Shown piece after piece: positions 11,398 through 22,262 of a stretch of DNA of 64,000 nt. Each line of letters opens with the position of its first letter. The stretch's first letter is position 1. A program made the position numbers and the translations under genes. Source of the DNA: Trichuris trichiura (lineage: Eukaryota > Nematoda > Enoplea > Trichinellida > Trichuridae); NCBI GenBank assembly GCA_037903355.1, contig JBAJFE010000047.1, forward strand, positions 1,178,001 to 1,242,000, given 5' to 3'. The notes under the pieces are model-generated. The model ran no database searches, had not been told where the DNA came from, and saw only the letters and a program-made list of their open reading frames with translations.

Positions 11398-14123
11398 CAG
11401 GCAGTTCTCAGATAACGCGTGTTCATATAACGCGTTTGCGCTCATAAGTGATTTTGAAATCGTAGCACTTTCTCACATAAGGTGATTCTGTTCCCGGTCT
11501 TACGCGATTTTGCCAGCTGGAAAGCGTAGCCGTACGACAAAGTCTTTGCGTGTTTTCATCCACTGAGAGCAAACAAAGACTGCGCTGTTAGCTTATGCGC
11601 GTCTTCAGTCACGAACAAGCGAAATGTGACAAAAACATTTACGATTCTTATCAGAAGTAGTGTCTGACCCACCTGTGGACCTTGCGATATCCATACTCAA
11701 ACAGGCTATTGATCGGCATTCATGTTCGCCGGAATAATTTGAGCCGGCAGGAGCATGTGCACAGACGACGTTTCCGTTTTCAATTCTCCTGAAGCGGAGG
11801 AATCGTGCAGGTTTTTGAATGAGCCGTAGTACGCTAGCACACAATTCGGAAAGTGTTTACACCGTCTGATTAAGAGCTCAGTTCGTAAGTATTCTGTTTG
11901 ATTCCGCGATCTGAGGATAGCCTTTAAGTAACTTAAAAAGTCTAAGCTTCCTGATTCCAGGTCAGCTGTTAGTGGTCAAAAAAGAAAGGCTCTGACTGTT
12001 GGAGAGAAGCTTGAAATACTGAAACGGTATGAGACGACACGTGATATCGTCAAAGCTACCGGCATGAAGGAATCAACCTGGCAGACCATTAGGAGCAATG
12101 CAGAAAAATTACACACACTTGCATAAGCGGTACCAGTTCAAGTATTGCGATGCTAATAAGAACAAGGCCTAAGATACTGGAAAAAATGGAAAAACTACTC
12201 AGCATTTGGATCCTAACTCAAATGATGAAAAGAATAGGAACAACGTTTTTCACCATCACACAAAAAGCAGTTACCATATATGAAGACCTTAACAGACAGT
12301 CGACAAATCCTCCTGAAATTCCTCCATTTACAGGTAGTAGTAGTTGGTTCTGCCGTTTCATGAATCGATACAGTTTTCACAATGTTTGTCTTTGTGGCGA
12401 AGCAGGAAGCGCGGACGTCGATGCCGCGCAAACATTTCCAATAGGAGTACAAAACTTGGCCAAAGAAAAGGGCTACTGTCTCGATCAAATTTTCAACTTC
12501 GACGAGACAAATCTTTATCTATACCGTATGCCAAAAGGGATCTACTTTTCCAGAGAGCGTAGGCATGCTGCAGGAATCTACGCTGCGAAAGATCGTGTGA
12601 CTGTAATGCTCAGCGGCAGCGCTAGTGGGGATCTTAACTTGGAGCCATTGATGATTCACCGTCATGCCAATCCACGAGCCCTAAAGGGAATTGTTAAAAG
12701 CTATTTCGGCGATTACTACAGGTACAGCAAATGAGGATGGATGACCGCCCAAGGTTGCCTTGATATTGTTTTTATTGCTTATGTGAATGGCATTAAGAAA
12801 TACTTGAACAAGAAGAACTTGGCTCTTAAAGTTCTCATAATCATGGACAGCGCGATAAGCCACCCACCGATGATAGCTGCGCTAGACCCAAATGTCCACT
12901 TTGTTTTCTTGCCTGCACGGACCACTTCTTTGTTACAACCGCTTGACCAAGGCGTTATCGGAGCATTCAAAGCTTACTACTTAAGACGGACGTTCAAGAT
13001 GTTGATCGACGCGATCGACAGAGAAAATTGTGAAACTGTGATGGAATTTTGGAAGAACTATAACGTGAGAATGGCCATTAACAGCATCGCAGAAGCCTGC
13101 AATGACGTATCGAAACAGTGCTTGCACTGTTTGGCGGAAACTCATCCCAAATCTGATCTGCGATTTTAAAGACTTTGAGCCTTCTGCTCAAGTATGCGAA
13201 ATTACTGAAAGCTGCGTTCTGTTAGCAAACAGGCTAGGCTTTGAAGGAGTGGAATATCAGGATATTGAGGACATTTTGAATTGTCAACCGGATGAGCTGA
13301 CCACCGAGGAGCTGCAGGAACTTTCTGTAGCAGGGGAAGCAGAAGGAAGAGAAGAAGATGATGAAAATCAGGAAGTTCCTCCGCCTCCTCCGCAAAAAAT
13401 GACCACTGCTGAGCTGTCAGATACCCTGGAAACTATTGAACAGCGTTTACAATGGCTCGAAGACAATGATTGTAATGCAGAACGCGGCGGATAAACCACA
13501 AGAGATATCTGAGCTTGCTTGGAACCATATAAGCAGCTGCTGTAGGAAAGAAGTACACGTGCGAAACAAAAGAAGCTCGAATTCTACTTTACTGCAATGA
13601 AGAAACATTGTGATGATGAGGAGCGATACCTTCTACCTCTAATAAGACCTCAGTTCGCCTGTATCAAAGGATAGTGAGATTAGAAAAGTCAGTGCAACGG
13701 AACTCCATTCTTTCCTGTGTATGAGGTCATTTATTTCAGTACTGAGAGGGACTTTTTCCACAAGCTAAACACGCAAGCACGCCGCTCCTGAAAGCCAGTT
13801 TGAACTCTGTCCGCTGTAAAGAGTTCTATCATAAAAGCTCTGCCGTTAACGTATGATCGCCGGAAAGGATAATGTTATTCAGACCCCGTGTAAGAGGATC
13901 CATACGTCAGCGTGCCTAATGGTAGAATAAGTAGCTCAGGTACATCATAATTCCTGTTTCAACCCAGCTTATTTAAGATATCTCTCCGTCCTTGTTTACA
14001 AGTAAACAATATTCTGACGCTTTGAACCAATCGTGATTTTCCTATACTTTACATGTCCCTATAACGCGAAAGTTTTCAGGATTTTTAAGTGACCAAACGC
14101 TCGCGTTATACGAGAACTGCCTG
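11398..14123 (+). mobile_element. Tigger/pogo-type DNA transposon with complete TIRs and TA target duplication
   Basis: The left terminal inverted repeat begins CAGGCAGTTCTCAGATAACG and the right end reads inversely CAGGCAGTTCTCGTATAACG. Both are flanked by TA (11396-11397 and 14124-14125), the target duplication expected for Tc1/mariner-pogo elements. ATAACGCG occurs twice near the left end and is repeated near the right, plausibly as transposase-binding sites. A broken transposase lies at about 11960-13494. The right end is only a few bases from the start of repeat R copy A, so it probably inserted into that repeat. Confidence 0.93.
11960..13494 (+). pseudogene. Tigger-type transposase pseudogene
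   Basis: The order matches a Tigger/CENP-B-like transposase. There is an N-terminal helix-turn-helix (KRKALTVGEKLEILKRYE, ATGMKESTWQTIRSNA). A CENP-B-type second DNA-binding part with SSSWFCRFMNRYSFHN follows. The DDE/D catalytic core shows three visible aspartates: FNFDET at about 12500, IIMDS at about 12838-12850, and LLQPLDQGVIGAFK at about 12930-12975. An acidic C-terminal tail follows. Breaks are a TAA at about 12126, an in-frame TGA at 12732-12734 just before the conserved GWMT, and a frameshift near 13130 before KLIPNLICDFKDFEP. The catalytic triad residues survive but the protein cannot be made whole. Confidence 0.9.
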
Positions 14124-14127
14124 TACC

Positions 14128-16425
14128 TTGGTTTAGACAGAGCTTAAAAGAGAAGCTATTCATGCGTTATAAAGTTTACTCTAACCAACTAGTAAAAAAT
14201 TAAACACTTTCGATGAGAGCCGCTGCACCTGGGACAAGTGTTTGTCATGTATTAACACGTAGTCATCTACTGCACCTGCGAATATCTCGTTGGATTACTG
14301 TGATAAAGCTGCCACGTACTTTATCAGCCAGTTTTAGCCGTTGTTGGACGGTGGTCCGATGCGATAACCGATTCAGCGAATTGCTGACGTGACTGCGACG
14401 ATATTGAGCTCGTACGGTTTATCAAGAAGTACCGAGGTTGCTTCATAACGACGCTAGTGCCGAGTATAGGTCTCAACGGCGAAAAGTAGCGGTCGGTTGG
14501 AAGTACAAACAACACAACCACCACCTGGTTTGCATACGATAGGAAAGCGACCTTTCAGTGGCGCTGTTGGATGTACACGGACCAGACTTCAAGCCAGCAG
14601 CGATGGGTTCCTAAGGCTGCCATCAAGCGGCTGGCTTCGTTGCCTTAACTGTGGCTGTCAAGAAGAACTGGACGGAATACAGCTATTGGCAAGAAGGTAA
14701 AAGGATATTACTGCTATGGAAATAGGAGCCCAAAGTTGGAGAAGAGTTTTGACCGCTGCCGACTTGTCGCCGAACAGCACAAGTGAATCTTTGAGTCGTG
14801 CTTCCTTCGCCGCTCTCGGAATGCTGGACGAAGAAGAAATGCTCCCAACGTTAACCATTCGCACATGTTTAACACCATCCAAAGTGCAGTGGAGATGGAA
14901 TCATCACGCAGGATATTTAGCCATCAAGGCATGGCACCGTTCGTAAAGCTAGAGGTTAAATGTTACCAACGTTTCAACAAATCTTGTGCGCTAGTTGTAA
15001 AAGGAGCCTTTTTGTTGGGTAACTCTAGGTTTGCCTTGATCAAGGAACATCGTTGGCGCAGCAGCGGAATAAGTGAATGAAGAAGAAAATAGCATCCGCA
15101 CAGATAGTCGGTACGGAAAACGAGTAAAGTTTAAAAGATTTTCCTGTACAGTCGTTACCCCTTTGGCTAGTGATATTGGTGGCCCATCAGCTGATTAAAA
15201 GTATATCTGATGCTCCAAGTGGAAGTTGCCAAGTCCTGCAAGTGAGCCAACATGAACAATGACGAAGTGCCGAGCCAAGTAGGAGACTACAATTTTATGC
15301 TTGTTCATTGACCCAAAGCCAGCAGAGCACTTAACTATGGCGCTACTGGTAATTTGGGTGCTATAGTTTGCTCGCTGCTTGACTATCGAACTCTGCCAAC
15401 CCCGTCAATCGGAAAACCGAGTTGGACAAGAAAAATACTGGCGAGCAGCAGACGAACCTAATGGTATGGAAAGGAATGCTGGGAGAAAGCGCAGGTTTAG
15501 CTTTTCAACAGCACATATGCTTTGAAAAGCTGTGGGTACTATCATGATATGAGCAACGGAGCCACTGCCAGCCTGAGACTGGCTCCGTTTCGAAATGAAG
15601 ATGCTTACGCCTTCAAAAGATATGCGAAGTGCAGTGCATGCCTGTTCGACATCCTCCATTGCCCGTCAGCTTGAACAACACTGTGTGGATGAGCCAAAAG
15701 GCACAGCAAGTTTCTTCGTTCATCGGCTGACTTCGCTGTAGAAGCTGAAGCGTGAACTTCTATGAAAGGCACGTGTATGGTAGCACTGCCGTTTCGTATG
15801 AAAACATTAAAACGCTACAGGATGACACCTTCAAAAATATTAATCGCGTCGCACGGGAAATTGTTATTTTCGTACGCGCGTGACTAACGCTGATCCCCAA
15901 ACCTTCTGCTCGCAAGATTGTTTGTGCGCTACAGTTGGTGACTCGTGAGTGATTTGAACTTCGTCTTGGTCTCACTAAACGGTAGTGGCAAGAATGTGCG
16001 TCCGCTACAAATGGTGACCTGTGAGTGAATGGCCATAGTATTTGACCATGTTTGTCAACGTCCTCGAAATCAACGAAAATAGCGTTAATGATCACGCGGA
16101 CGTGGAACACTGCTTTATCTCGGGTGGCCATGGTTGATGAGTGCTAAAGTTGTAAGCGGAATTTGAAACTAAGTCGTTAAAGCTGCGTTCACTTCTCGAG
16201 TGATCATTGTTGTCGCGAAATAGGAATGAACTTAGTAATTTTTCTATCAATGCTTCTTGATTCATAATAAACTGTTTCCACTGGCATTTCTAGCGTTTCG
16301 CAGCACTGAAAATGGCGCACTCGCAATTTTTCCTATCTTTACGACAGTGACTGAAATAGTGACGTAATCCCGCTGCCGCTTGCGCTGTTAATATATTTTG
16401 TAAGGTAGAAAGTATCTTGTAGCGC
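14128..16425 (+). repeat. Repeat R, copy A (2.3 kb, unclassified, LTR-retroelement-like)
   Basis: This block matches 23831-26165 along nearly its whole length in the same orientation with many substitutions and small indels. It contains primer-binding-site-like TTGGTGRC motifs near 15175, 15924 and 16013, each followed by a GTGAGTGA-like or CATCAGCTGA-like leader, as found downstream of LTRs. A decayed reading frame at about 15405-15760 is shared with copies B, C and D. I cannot place it in a known superfamily. The TGGTGACC motifs point to an LTR retroelement or a derivative that captured LTR ends. Confidence 0.8.
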
Positions 16426-16439
16426 ATTTGCACCTGTAC

Positions 16440-16614
16440 ATTATTAGCGTTGTCCGCAAAAATTTTTATTGGTCACGTATTGTAGTGAAGTCAGCTGTCG
16501 TTGTTACGGCTATATAACAGCAAGTTTCCTCTCTCTGTACAGTTTCACTTTTGTTCTGGTCTTATTAAACGGTTAACTCAAGATTGCTGTTTGTCCACTA
16601 AAGGTGACCCGCCA
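16440..16614 (+). mobile_element. Probable LTR 3' part and primer-binding site of a Gypsy-type element
   Basis: Just upstream of the gag fragment lies sequence with LTR-like features: GCTATATAACA at about 16509 as a TATA-like box, a pyrimidine-rich tract, TTATTAAACGG, then CACTAAAGGTGACCCGCC at about 16596-16613, resembling a TGGTGACC primer-binding site. No second LTR is seen, so borders are approximate. Confidence 0.5.
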
Positions 16615-16714
16615 GGAGAACCGACCTGACAGCTGCTGTCGCTTTTAAACTACCTCCTTTTAGTCGCATTCCGCGAGTCTTTGGTTCGCTGAGTTCTCGC
16701 TTTTTAAAATTACG

Positions 16715-16930
16715 GTGTCCACGACAAAAGTTTATCCCACCATCGTCGCCCTGACCGATACCGTCGCAGCAGAAATCGACGATCATCTGTTGGAACTATA
16801 CGGTGAGGCTCCATATGAGCATCTTAACTCGAAGTTACTCGAGAGGTTCATGCTGTCAAAGGATGACCGTTTCCGCTTCCTCATGGAGATTACCGCAGGA
16901 ATTCGCAACGGTGGCCCCAGGGAGACTTGA
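16715..16930 (+). pseudogene. Gypsy-type gag fragment
   Basis: The frame reads VALTDTVAAEIDDHLLELYG, then PYEHLNSKLLERFMLSKDDR and FLMEITAGIRNGGPR before a TGA. The spacing of the hydrophobic, NPYD-like and ERF segments is that of Ty3/Gypsy retrotransposon Gag proteins from invertebrates. It starts about 100 bp after a primer-binding-site-like motif, as expected. The rest of gag and all of pol are missing, so this is a short remnant. Confidence 0.65.
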
Positions 16931-17410
16931 AGGGGATTCTGAATGCTAAAGAGGCCTTTGGGGGCCACCGGTTGTGCCTATACATCCTCTTTCCTAATTT
17001 TACTTTTCTCCTGAGAACGGAGAGCAAGCAATTCGTCGATATCACAGAGCATAGACAGATGAACTTGTCACCATCGCAGCGTGGCGCATCTGATACAAAG
17101 ACATTCTGTTGCCTTGTGGCTAAGTCACTGACAATTCGCAGAGGCTGGCTGAATACTGAATAAGGCTACGCAACTCCTCCCTTTGGCCACGACTCGAAGT
17201 CGTTCGGAAGAACCGTACAGTTGTTGCATTCAGTAGCTGGTGGAACACGTGACGTTGTGTCATCAGGGGACGCGGTGAACAGAGAAACATGAAGGTCAGA
17301 AGGTAGTGTACCGAACCGTGTACACACGAAAAATAAATGAACTCCTGAGCAATCCCCTTGACCGTCCCATAAAACACGAACTGACTGATTAGACTCGAAA
17401 ATTTCTGCAA
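16931..17410. other. Decayed sequence between Gypsy and Penelope remnants
   Basis: I could not identify coding or structural features here. The stretch presumably contains the ragged ends of the Gypsy remnant and the 5' truncation point of the second Penelope fragment. Confidence 0.35.
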
Positions 17411-17626
17411 ATTATGTTAGTCTCTTTCTCCAGTGAACCTCAAGACCCAATTATTTCTAAAATAAACTATAGTCTTTCCTACCCCATTAACACTAGGTGC
17501 CCTGAACTTTACGGCCTTCCGAAAGTCCATCAACCAGGGATCCCTTTAAGACCTGTTGTCTCTAGCATTTACAGTGTCACTTCAAGACTTTGTTCATATA
17601 TATAGAAACCATAATCGAACCCCTAA
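17411..17626 (+). pseudogene. Second Penelope-like RT fragment
   Basis: The frame reads CPELYGLPKVHQPGIPLRPV, then VSSIYSVTSRLCSYI and a stop at 17603-17605. This is the same YGLPKxHxP block seen at 5334-5366, extended slightly into the RT fingers. It differs from that copy at many positions, so it belongs to another Penelope lineage and is not a duplicate. It is followed almost at once by a second hAT copy. Confidence 0.8.
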
Positions 17627-19162
17627 CCCCTAGGAAACCCATGCGGGGGCGTTGAAAATCAGATAAGAGGAATTCTGCCAGAATTGTCTGTAGCGCAAAA
17701 AGGCTGTCAGAAAAACCGGCATAAGAAGGGCCTTTGTTAACTCGTTCTCGCCAAAAGTGGAGGCGGCAACTTCAGAGAAGGTCAGGTGGGGATTGCTTAC
17801 ATTTCACCTTATTCTGCCCTAGCCTAAGCTTACACATAATCTGTATGCCCATTGTGTTCCGCGTGCCGGCAGTCCATGCACAGCTGTTTCATTCCTTCAC
17901 GTCCAGTGTTCCTTTGTTCCATTGCGCTCTTAAACCTCACCTGACTTCCTCTGAAAGTGCCTCCTCCAATTCTGGGGGAGACGAGTTAAAAAAGATTCGA
18001 TGCGGCAACCTGTCAGCTAAATTCCATTCGCACCCTGGTGGTCACCTTACTCGTTCATCCTTGTGTTTAAGCTAATACTTTCTGGGCGCAGAGTCTTTCT
18101 GTGAGTCTTCCCACTTGGGTTTTGTTTCGTCATCGGAGGATTTTCGTTTCTGTTCCGTGTGCCGTGTTCCGCCAACATTTTACGGTATCTTACCTTTGTA
18201 CAACACATACTCGTGTATATATATGTTTTTCTTGTTCTTGCCGTTGACTGCATATAAACGGTATCGTTGCCGCAACTTCTCAGCCCTCTAATACAGCAAC
18301 GACAAGAACCAACATTTCGTGGCCTTCTTTTAATGACGGAAGTCAGAAAGAAACGCAGACAGTACAGCTCAGACTATCTGAAGTATGGCTTTATCCAATC
18401 ACCTGCGAAAAAATGGCTACCTCTGTGTTTGATTTGTGCCAGAGGGTTTTCAAAGGAATCTATGAAGCCACCGAGGCTACAAAACCACGTTAATAGAGTA
18501 CTTCCAGGCATGCGTGACAAGAACATCAGCTACTTTCAGTCGCTTCACCAGAAATTTCATACAAGGAAAACATTGCCACCTATGTTGCCACCGGCACCAG
18601 AAAAGGATAAAGATGGCCTGCGTGCGTCTTATACCATTTCATTACTGATTCCAAAATGTGGAAAGCCACATAACATTGGGGAAAAACTGTTGCTTCCCGT
18701 GATTAGCGAAGTTATCCAGACTGTACTGCACATGTAACCAAATGAAATAATCAGAAGGATACCTCCGAGTAATGACACGGTGCAAAGAAGGACCGACGAA
18801 ATGAAGAACAACGTAGAACGCAGTTCATGCGACTTCTTGAGAGCAACGCATTTTTCATTGCAGCTTGATGAATTGATCTTACCTAACAATGAACCATTAT
18901 TATTAGGTTATGTCAGATTCGTAATGGATTAAACCCTGGTACAGGAACTGCTGTTTGCCACACAGTTGCAGACAGATGCCAAAGAAGAAGCCCTATTTCC
19001 TTGCTGTAGAAAAATGTTTCAAGGATAAAAACATGCCTATGGCGAACATAGCTGCTGTGGTAACCGATGTAGCACCGTCGATGGTGGAGTGGTACCCCGG
19101 TTTTCTCGCACATTTGAAGCAGCTCGTTCATGGCCTTTTAACGGTTCATTGCATCATTCAGC
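17627..19162 (+). mobile_element. hAT-family transposon, second copy, 3'-truncated
   Basis: From CCCCTAGGAAACCCATGCGG onward the sequence follows the hAT copy at 5374-7865 closely. It lacks the roughly 43-bp TIR segment between CTAGG and AAAC that is present there. Homology stops at the point coding VHCIIQR (about 19162), so the second half of the transposase and the right end are missing. Identity to the first copy is high over shared parts. Confidence 0.8.
18330..19162 (+). pseudogene. hAT transposase pseudogene, N-terminal half
   Basis: The best frame starts MTEVRKKRRQYSSDYLKYGF and continues CLICARGFSKESMKPPRLQN, a partial BED-type zinc finger in which the CxxC pair and a later His are visible. 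It then runs through KDGLRASYTISLLIPKCGKP to a TAA near 18735. Downstream pieces (SLQLDELILPNNEPLLLGYV, MANIAAVVTDVAPSMVEWYP) are in shifted frames. It preserves the N-terminus better than the copy at 5.8 kb. Several stops make it inactive. Confidence 0.8.
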
Positions 19163-19319
19163 GCATACAGGTAACCTTCAACAACTACGCATCGTTAGGC
19201 GACCGAACTTATGCGGAAGGAAGGCGATGAGATTACGCATCTATTGAAACCGGTGTTCCTGGTTTTCTCAAGGAAGAATCGTTTTTTAAATACGGTTACG
19301 GTAAACTAGTGGGATTCAG

Positions 19320-19545
19320 GTAGTGGACGTTTCAAGATTATTCCCCAAATCTCCAACCTCCCCTAGCCTACCATTAGCTGCGCACAGGCATGGCGAGCGT
19401 CTGCTTTTTGACCGGAACGCGAATGTAGCCGTTTTCCGCCGCGGTGGTGTGAAGAAGCCGAAAGAGAAACTTGATAGCTTTCGTCCGGCAATGAATCTTT
19501 GAGTTCCAAAATTGGTGTTCGTAATGCGGGTTAATTAGGTATCCG
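19320..19545 (+). repeat. Repeat S, copy 1 (inverted relative to 33310-33565)
   Basis: Starting at GGACGTTTCAAGATTATTCC this stretch is a diverged inverted match to 33310-33565. Both read a similar peptide (KSPTS, then AA.R.G.R.L, N.NVA..RR.GVKKP, F.PAMNLW.PK and VRNA-like), which implies decayed coding sequence of one family. I do not recognise the protein. Confidence 0.6.
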
Positions 19546-20860
19546 ATCAGTGGTATCCGCAGCCGTCTATGCCCAGCTCCGCGGTTTCAAATTGTTGGAA
19601 AATAGCCGCCGAACACACGTCAATAAGGGTGAGTCACCGCGCGGGAAGTTAACGGCCTATGCACGGGCTATAAGTCACAGCATAGGAGGAATTTACTTAG
19701 TACACACGCAGATAAGAACGACGTTTCTCTTTTCTGTACTGTTCTCTCTCTCTTCGCGTGTGCCCGTTCAGATCAGCTGCTTGCTCTGCTGCGCTGCTTT
19801 TATCATTAAACTATTCTTGCTTCGCGCTCAGTCTGCGTGCCAGCCTGGAATATCTCATTTCCGACATAAACAATAAGTACAACTCCATTAGGAAGTTAGA
19901 GTAAAATGAAAGGACTAATATCAATTAAAGATTAGTTTTCACTTGAAGAGATAAGCTGCATGCTGTAGAAAAATATTAGGATTGAAAGCAGCAGCGACAA
20001 CTGAACTTGGAATTCTAATTTATGTACGGAGAAAAAGGAAAATAATTTGATTTCATGTTCAGCGGTTATCTATTAACTTTACATAATCAATATAACAGTG
20101 CAGAAAAGTTGAAATGTATTTACAAGTGGAATGACAATAGTCTTATGAGGAAATGTCGTTAAAACGTTGTTATCTGCCCCAAGACAAGTGGCGACTACTG
20201 TTCATTAGCCATAAAATTTTCCGGCCTATCCCGACACACTTGCTAATGTTAAGACTGCAAGTTTACATAATTCTACGTCAAAATGGATCTGAACTTTAGA
20301 AAAAATTTCAACGCTGAACGAATACCAAACTAGCTCTTTCTTTTCTAAGTTGTCAACTTCTTTGTCAGTTGACAGTCAGCGTCGCTAAGCCAGCTTCATA
20401 ATTATATGTGCACTTTCGTTGGCAATTAATCATGTCAAATTTAAATTATGCGTGGCGCGCGGCCAAGGGCCCATTCACACCCTAAGATTGAAATGCTTCG
20501 TCAGTTAAATGATTTAAATTACGTGACCAAACTAAGCAGCACAGCACAGCCACAATGTAACGAGAAAAAAGCACACTTCGTCCCGCTAGTCTCTACTGTA
20601 GGTACGCAGGTTCGTAGGTGAAAAGACAATAAAACTCTTCACTAACAGCATGCGGTTGGTCTGCATTCTATACAAACCCAACAGAATACTGAGCATTTTA
20701 AAATAATACAGACATTTCATACTTTTTCTGTTTTCAAGCATTCTATAAAATGTCTATGTTTTTACACACTGTCTTTAACATAGCCGACCTGCCGATTAAG
20801 TTTGTAGTTAGTAAACTTCATGAAAACATGATGCTTTTGTACGGGAGCGTGTGTTTTCAT
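19546..20860. other. No recognised gene; LTR-like stretch at about 19640-19880
   Basis: About 19640-19880 resembles an LTR end: a GCTATAAG TATA-like box, a CTCTCTC-rich start-site-like tract and CATTAAACTATTCTTGCTTC. No terminal repeat partner or primer-binding site was found, so this is only suggestive. The remainder to 20860 is AT-rich and shows nothing I can name. Confidence 0.3.
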
Positions 20861-20906
20861 ATTGAAAATATCTTTATTACGGATTCTCTCCCGTTGAGAA
20901 GTAAAA
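20861..20906 (+). repeat. 46-bp element-end sequence, identical to 4429-4474
   Basis: This is an exact copy of the sequence found just before the Penelope-like RT frame at 4.4 kb. Here it is followed within about 15 bp by a hammerhead-like hairpin, supporting the idea that both belong to one Penelope family's terminal region. Confidence 0.75.
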
Positions 20907-20920
20907 CAAAAAGATTTTTT

Positions 20921-20962
20921 CTTCGATCCGAAGCTTTCGGGTCTGCCGCAACCCGTCTTCAG
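20921..20962 (-). ncRNA. Hammerhead-ribozyme-like core of a Penelope-type element (degenerate)
   Basis: On the minus strand the order is CTGAAGA, a 5-bp stem (CGGGT with ACCCG, loop TGCGGCAG), AAA, then a hairpin CTTCG-GAT-CGAAG. CUGANGA, stem II, GAAA and stem III is the catalytic layout of hammerhead ribozymes, which are known in Penelope-like elements. The cleavage-site strand (expected C-U-H after the second GAAG) reads AAAA, and no stem I partner was found, so this copy is probably inactive. The G before AAA can be read either as the last base of stem II or as the G of GAAA. Confidence 0.55.
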
Positions 20963-20975
20963 CGGTCCAATGAAG

Positions 20976-21580
20976 TTTGTGGTGGTTACTGAGACATTTG
21001 TCTTCCGTCACTTAGCAATGTTTAAAACGAGAGTTTTAAAGTTCTTCATCTGTGTCTGTCAGCTGCCAGTATTCTTGTGGAAATTTGTTAATGCATGGGC
21101 CGACCTTGTAGTTTCGTTTTCAATTTTGTTGCGAGACAAACATCCTTCAAGCAATAGGTTTTGCTCAAAAAGACTTCCCGTAAAAGGTTAATATGCTGCA
21201 GCTCCTTACAGCTCAATAAGTCTAATTCTTTAGGACACTTATTCACCGCCATGACCGCGTCAAAACGCCAATGCACACGCTTAGCGGCGGCAAATTGCAT
21301 CGTACTGGACTGTGGCTTTCTGTCGTCGGAATCGCGTGAACAATACATAAATTCAGTTGGGAAACAGCGCAGTTAGAAATGAAAGTCGGAATGAAGGAAA
21401 AGGAAGCATTATTCGCTGTAAACTATTAATAGCGCGACTTTACAGTTTAAACTGTGCGCAGGTACATTTTGTACACGTTTGCTTCTTTACGTGTCACTGT
21501 CGCATTGTTCGCTTTTGCTGTCGCCTTGAACGGTGGTTAGCAAGTCCTCTCTCAAGTCGAGATGATATTTAAGATCTGAT
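20976..21580. other. No recognised gene
   Basis: Open frames on both strands (for example 21088-21348 minus) show no family signature. This may be the decayed body of the element whose end carries the hammerhead-like hairpin. Confidence 0.3.
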
Positions 21581-21960
21581 GCCTGTTTAAATGTGGGCGA
21601 TTGTTCTGCGGTGAGGCTGCCGCTTATACGATATGTTTCTCGAAGCTGCAGACCATTGGCTGGTTGCACTGCAGCTGAAGCGTCGCTCCTGATGCAAAAT
21701 GATGATGACGATGATGGCCGGTCTTTGTACGATATATGAATGATATATGGAGTAGCACAGCTTGACCAAGACCGGCCTGATTTACAACTGGTTTTGATTG
21801 TCCACAAGCTGAATGCCATTGCCTGAGGCATATAAAGATATGTACATGATAGTGGCAGCACAAATGAACGATATGTTGTTGGTGAAGAGCGTGTTGGGCG
21901 GCTCAGTTGCTGACAGCGCTACAGACTTTCGTACTCAGTTACAGTTCGCTTTGAATTATA

Positions 21961-22262
21961 ATGGAATCTTTTATGAAAATGATATGCAAGATATACATGT
22001 TGCTGCGTTTTGAAGATATGTACAGCAGGACTGCCTGCGAGAATCAGACGAAGAGGGTTCAGAAGTTCAACAGCTTTTCATCGGACCCTCACGTAATGTT
22101 GCTATCACTGACAGCAGGCGGGGTCGGCTTAAATTCAATTGGAGGAAACCACTTATTTATTTTCTCCACTGGAACCCCGCGCTGGAACTCCAAGCTAATG
22201 ACACTGCATTTATCTATTGAAGAGTTGGTCAACTTTTCAGTCTGAGAATATACAAAGTTGGT
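21961..22262 (+). pseudogene. SNF2-family helicase C-terminal fragment (TTF2/lodestar-like), pseudogene
   Basis: The first frame reads QKFNSFSSDPHVMLLSLTAG, then GGVGLNSIGGNHLFIFS. This is helicase motif V of the SNF2 family, and GGNHLF is typical of TTF2/lodestar. After a frameshift the next frame reads HWNPALELQANDTAFIY, a stop, then RVGQLFSLRIYK, which corresponds to the motif VI region (normally D-R-I-Y-R-V-G-Q). The frameshift, a TGA inside motif VI and loss of the arginine-containing triplet make it non-functional. Sequence upstream to about 21.8 kb may be further decayed helicase. The parent gene is not in this window. Confidence 0.8.
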
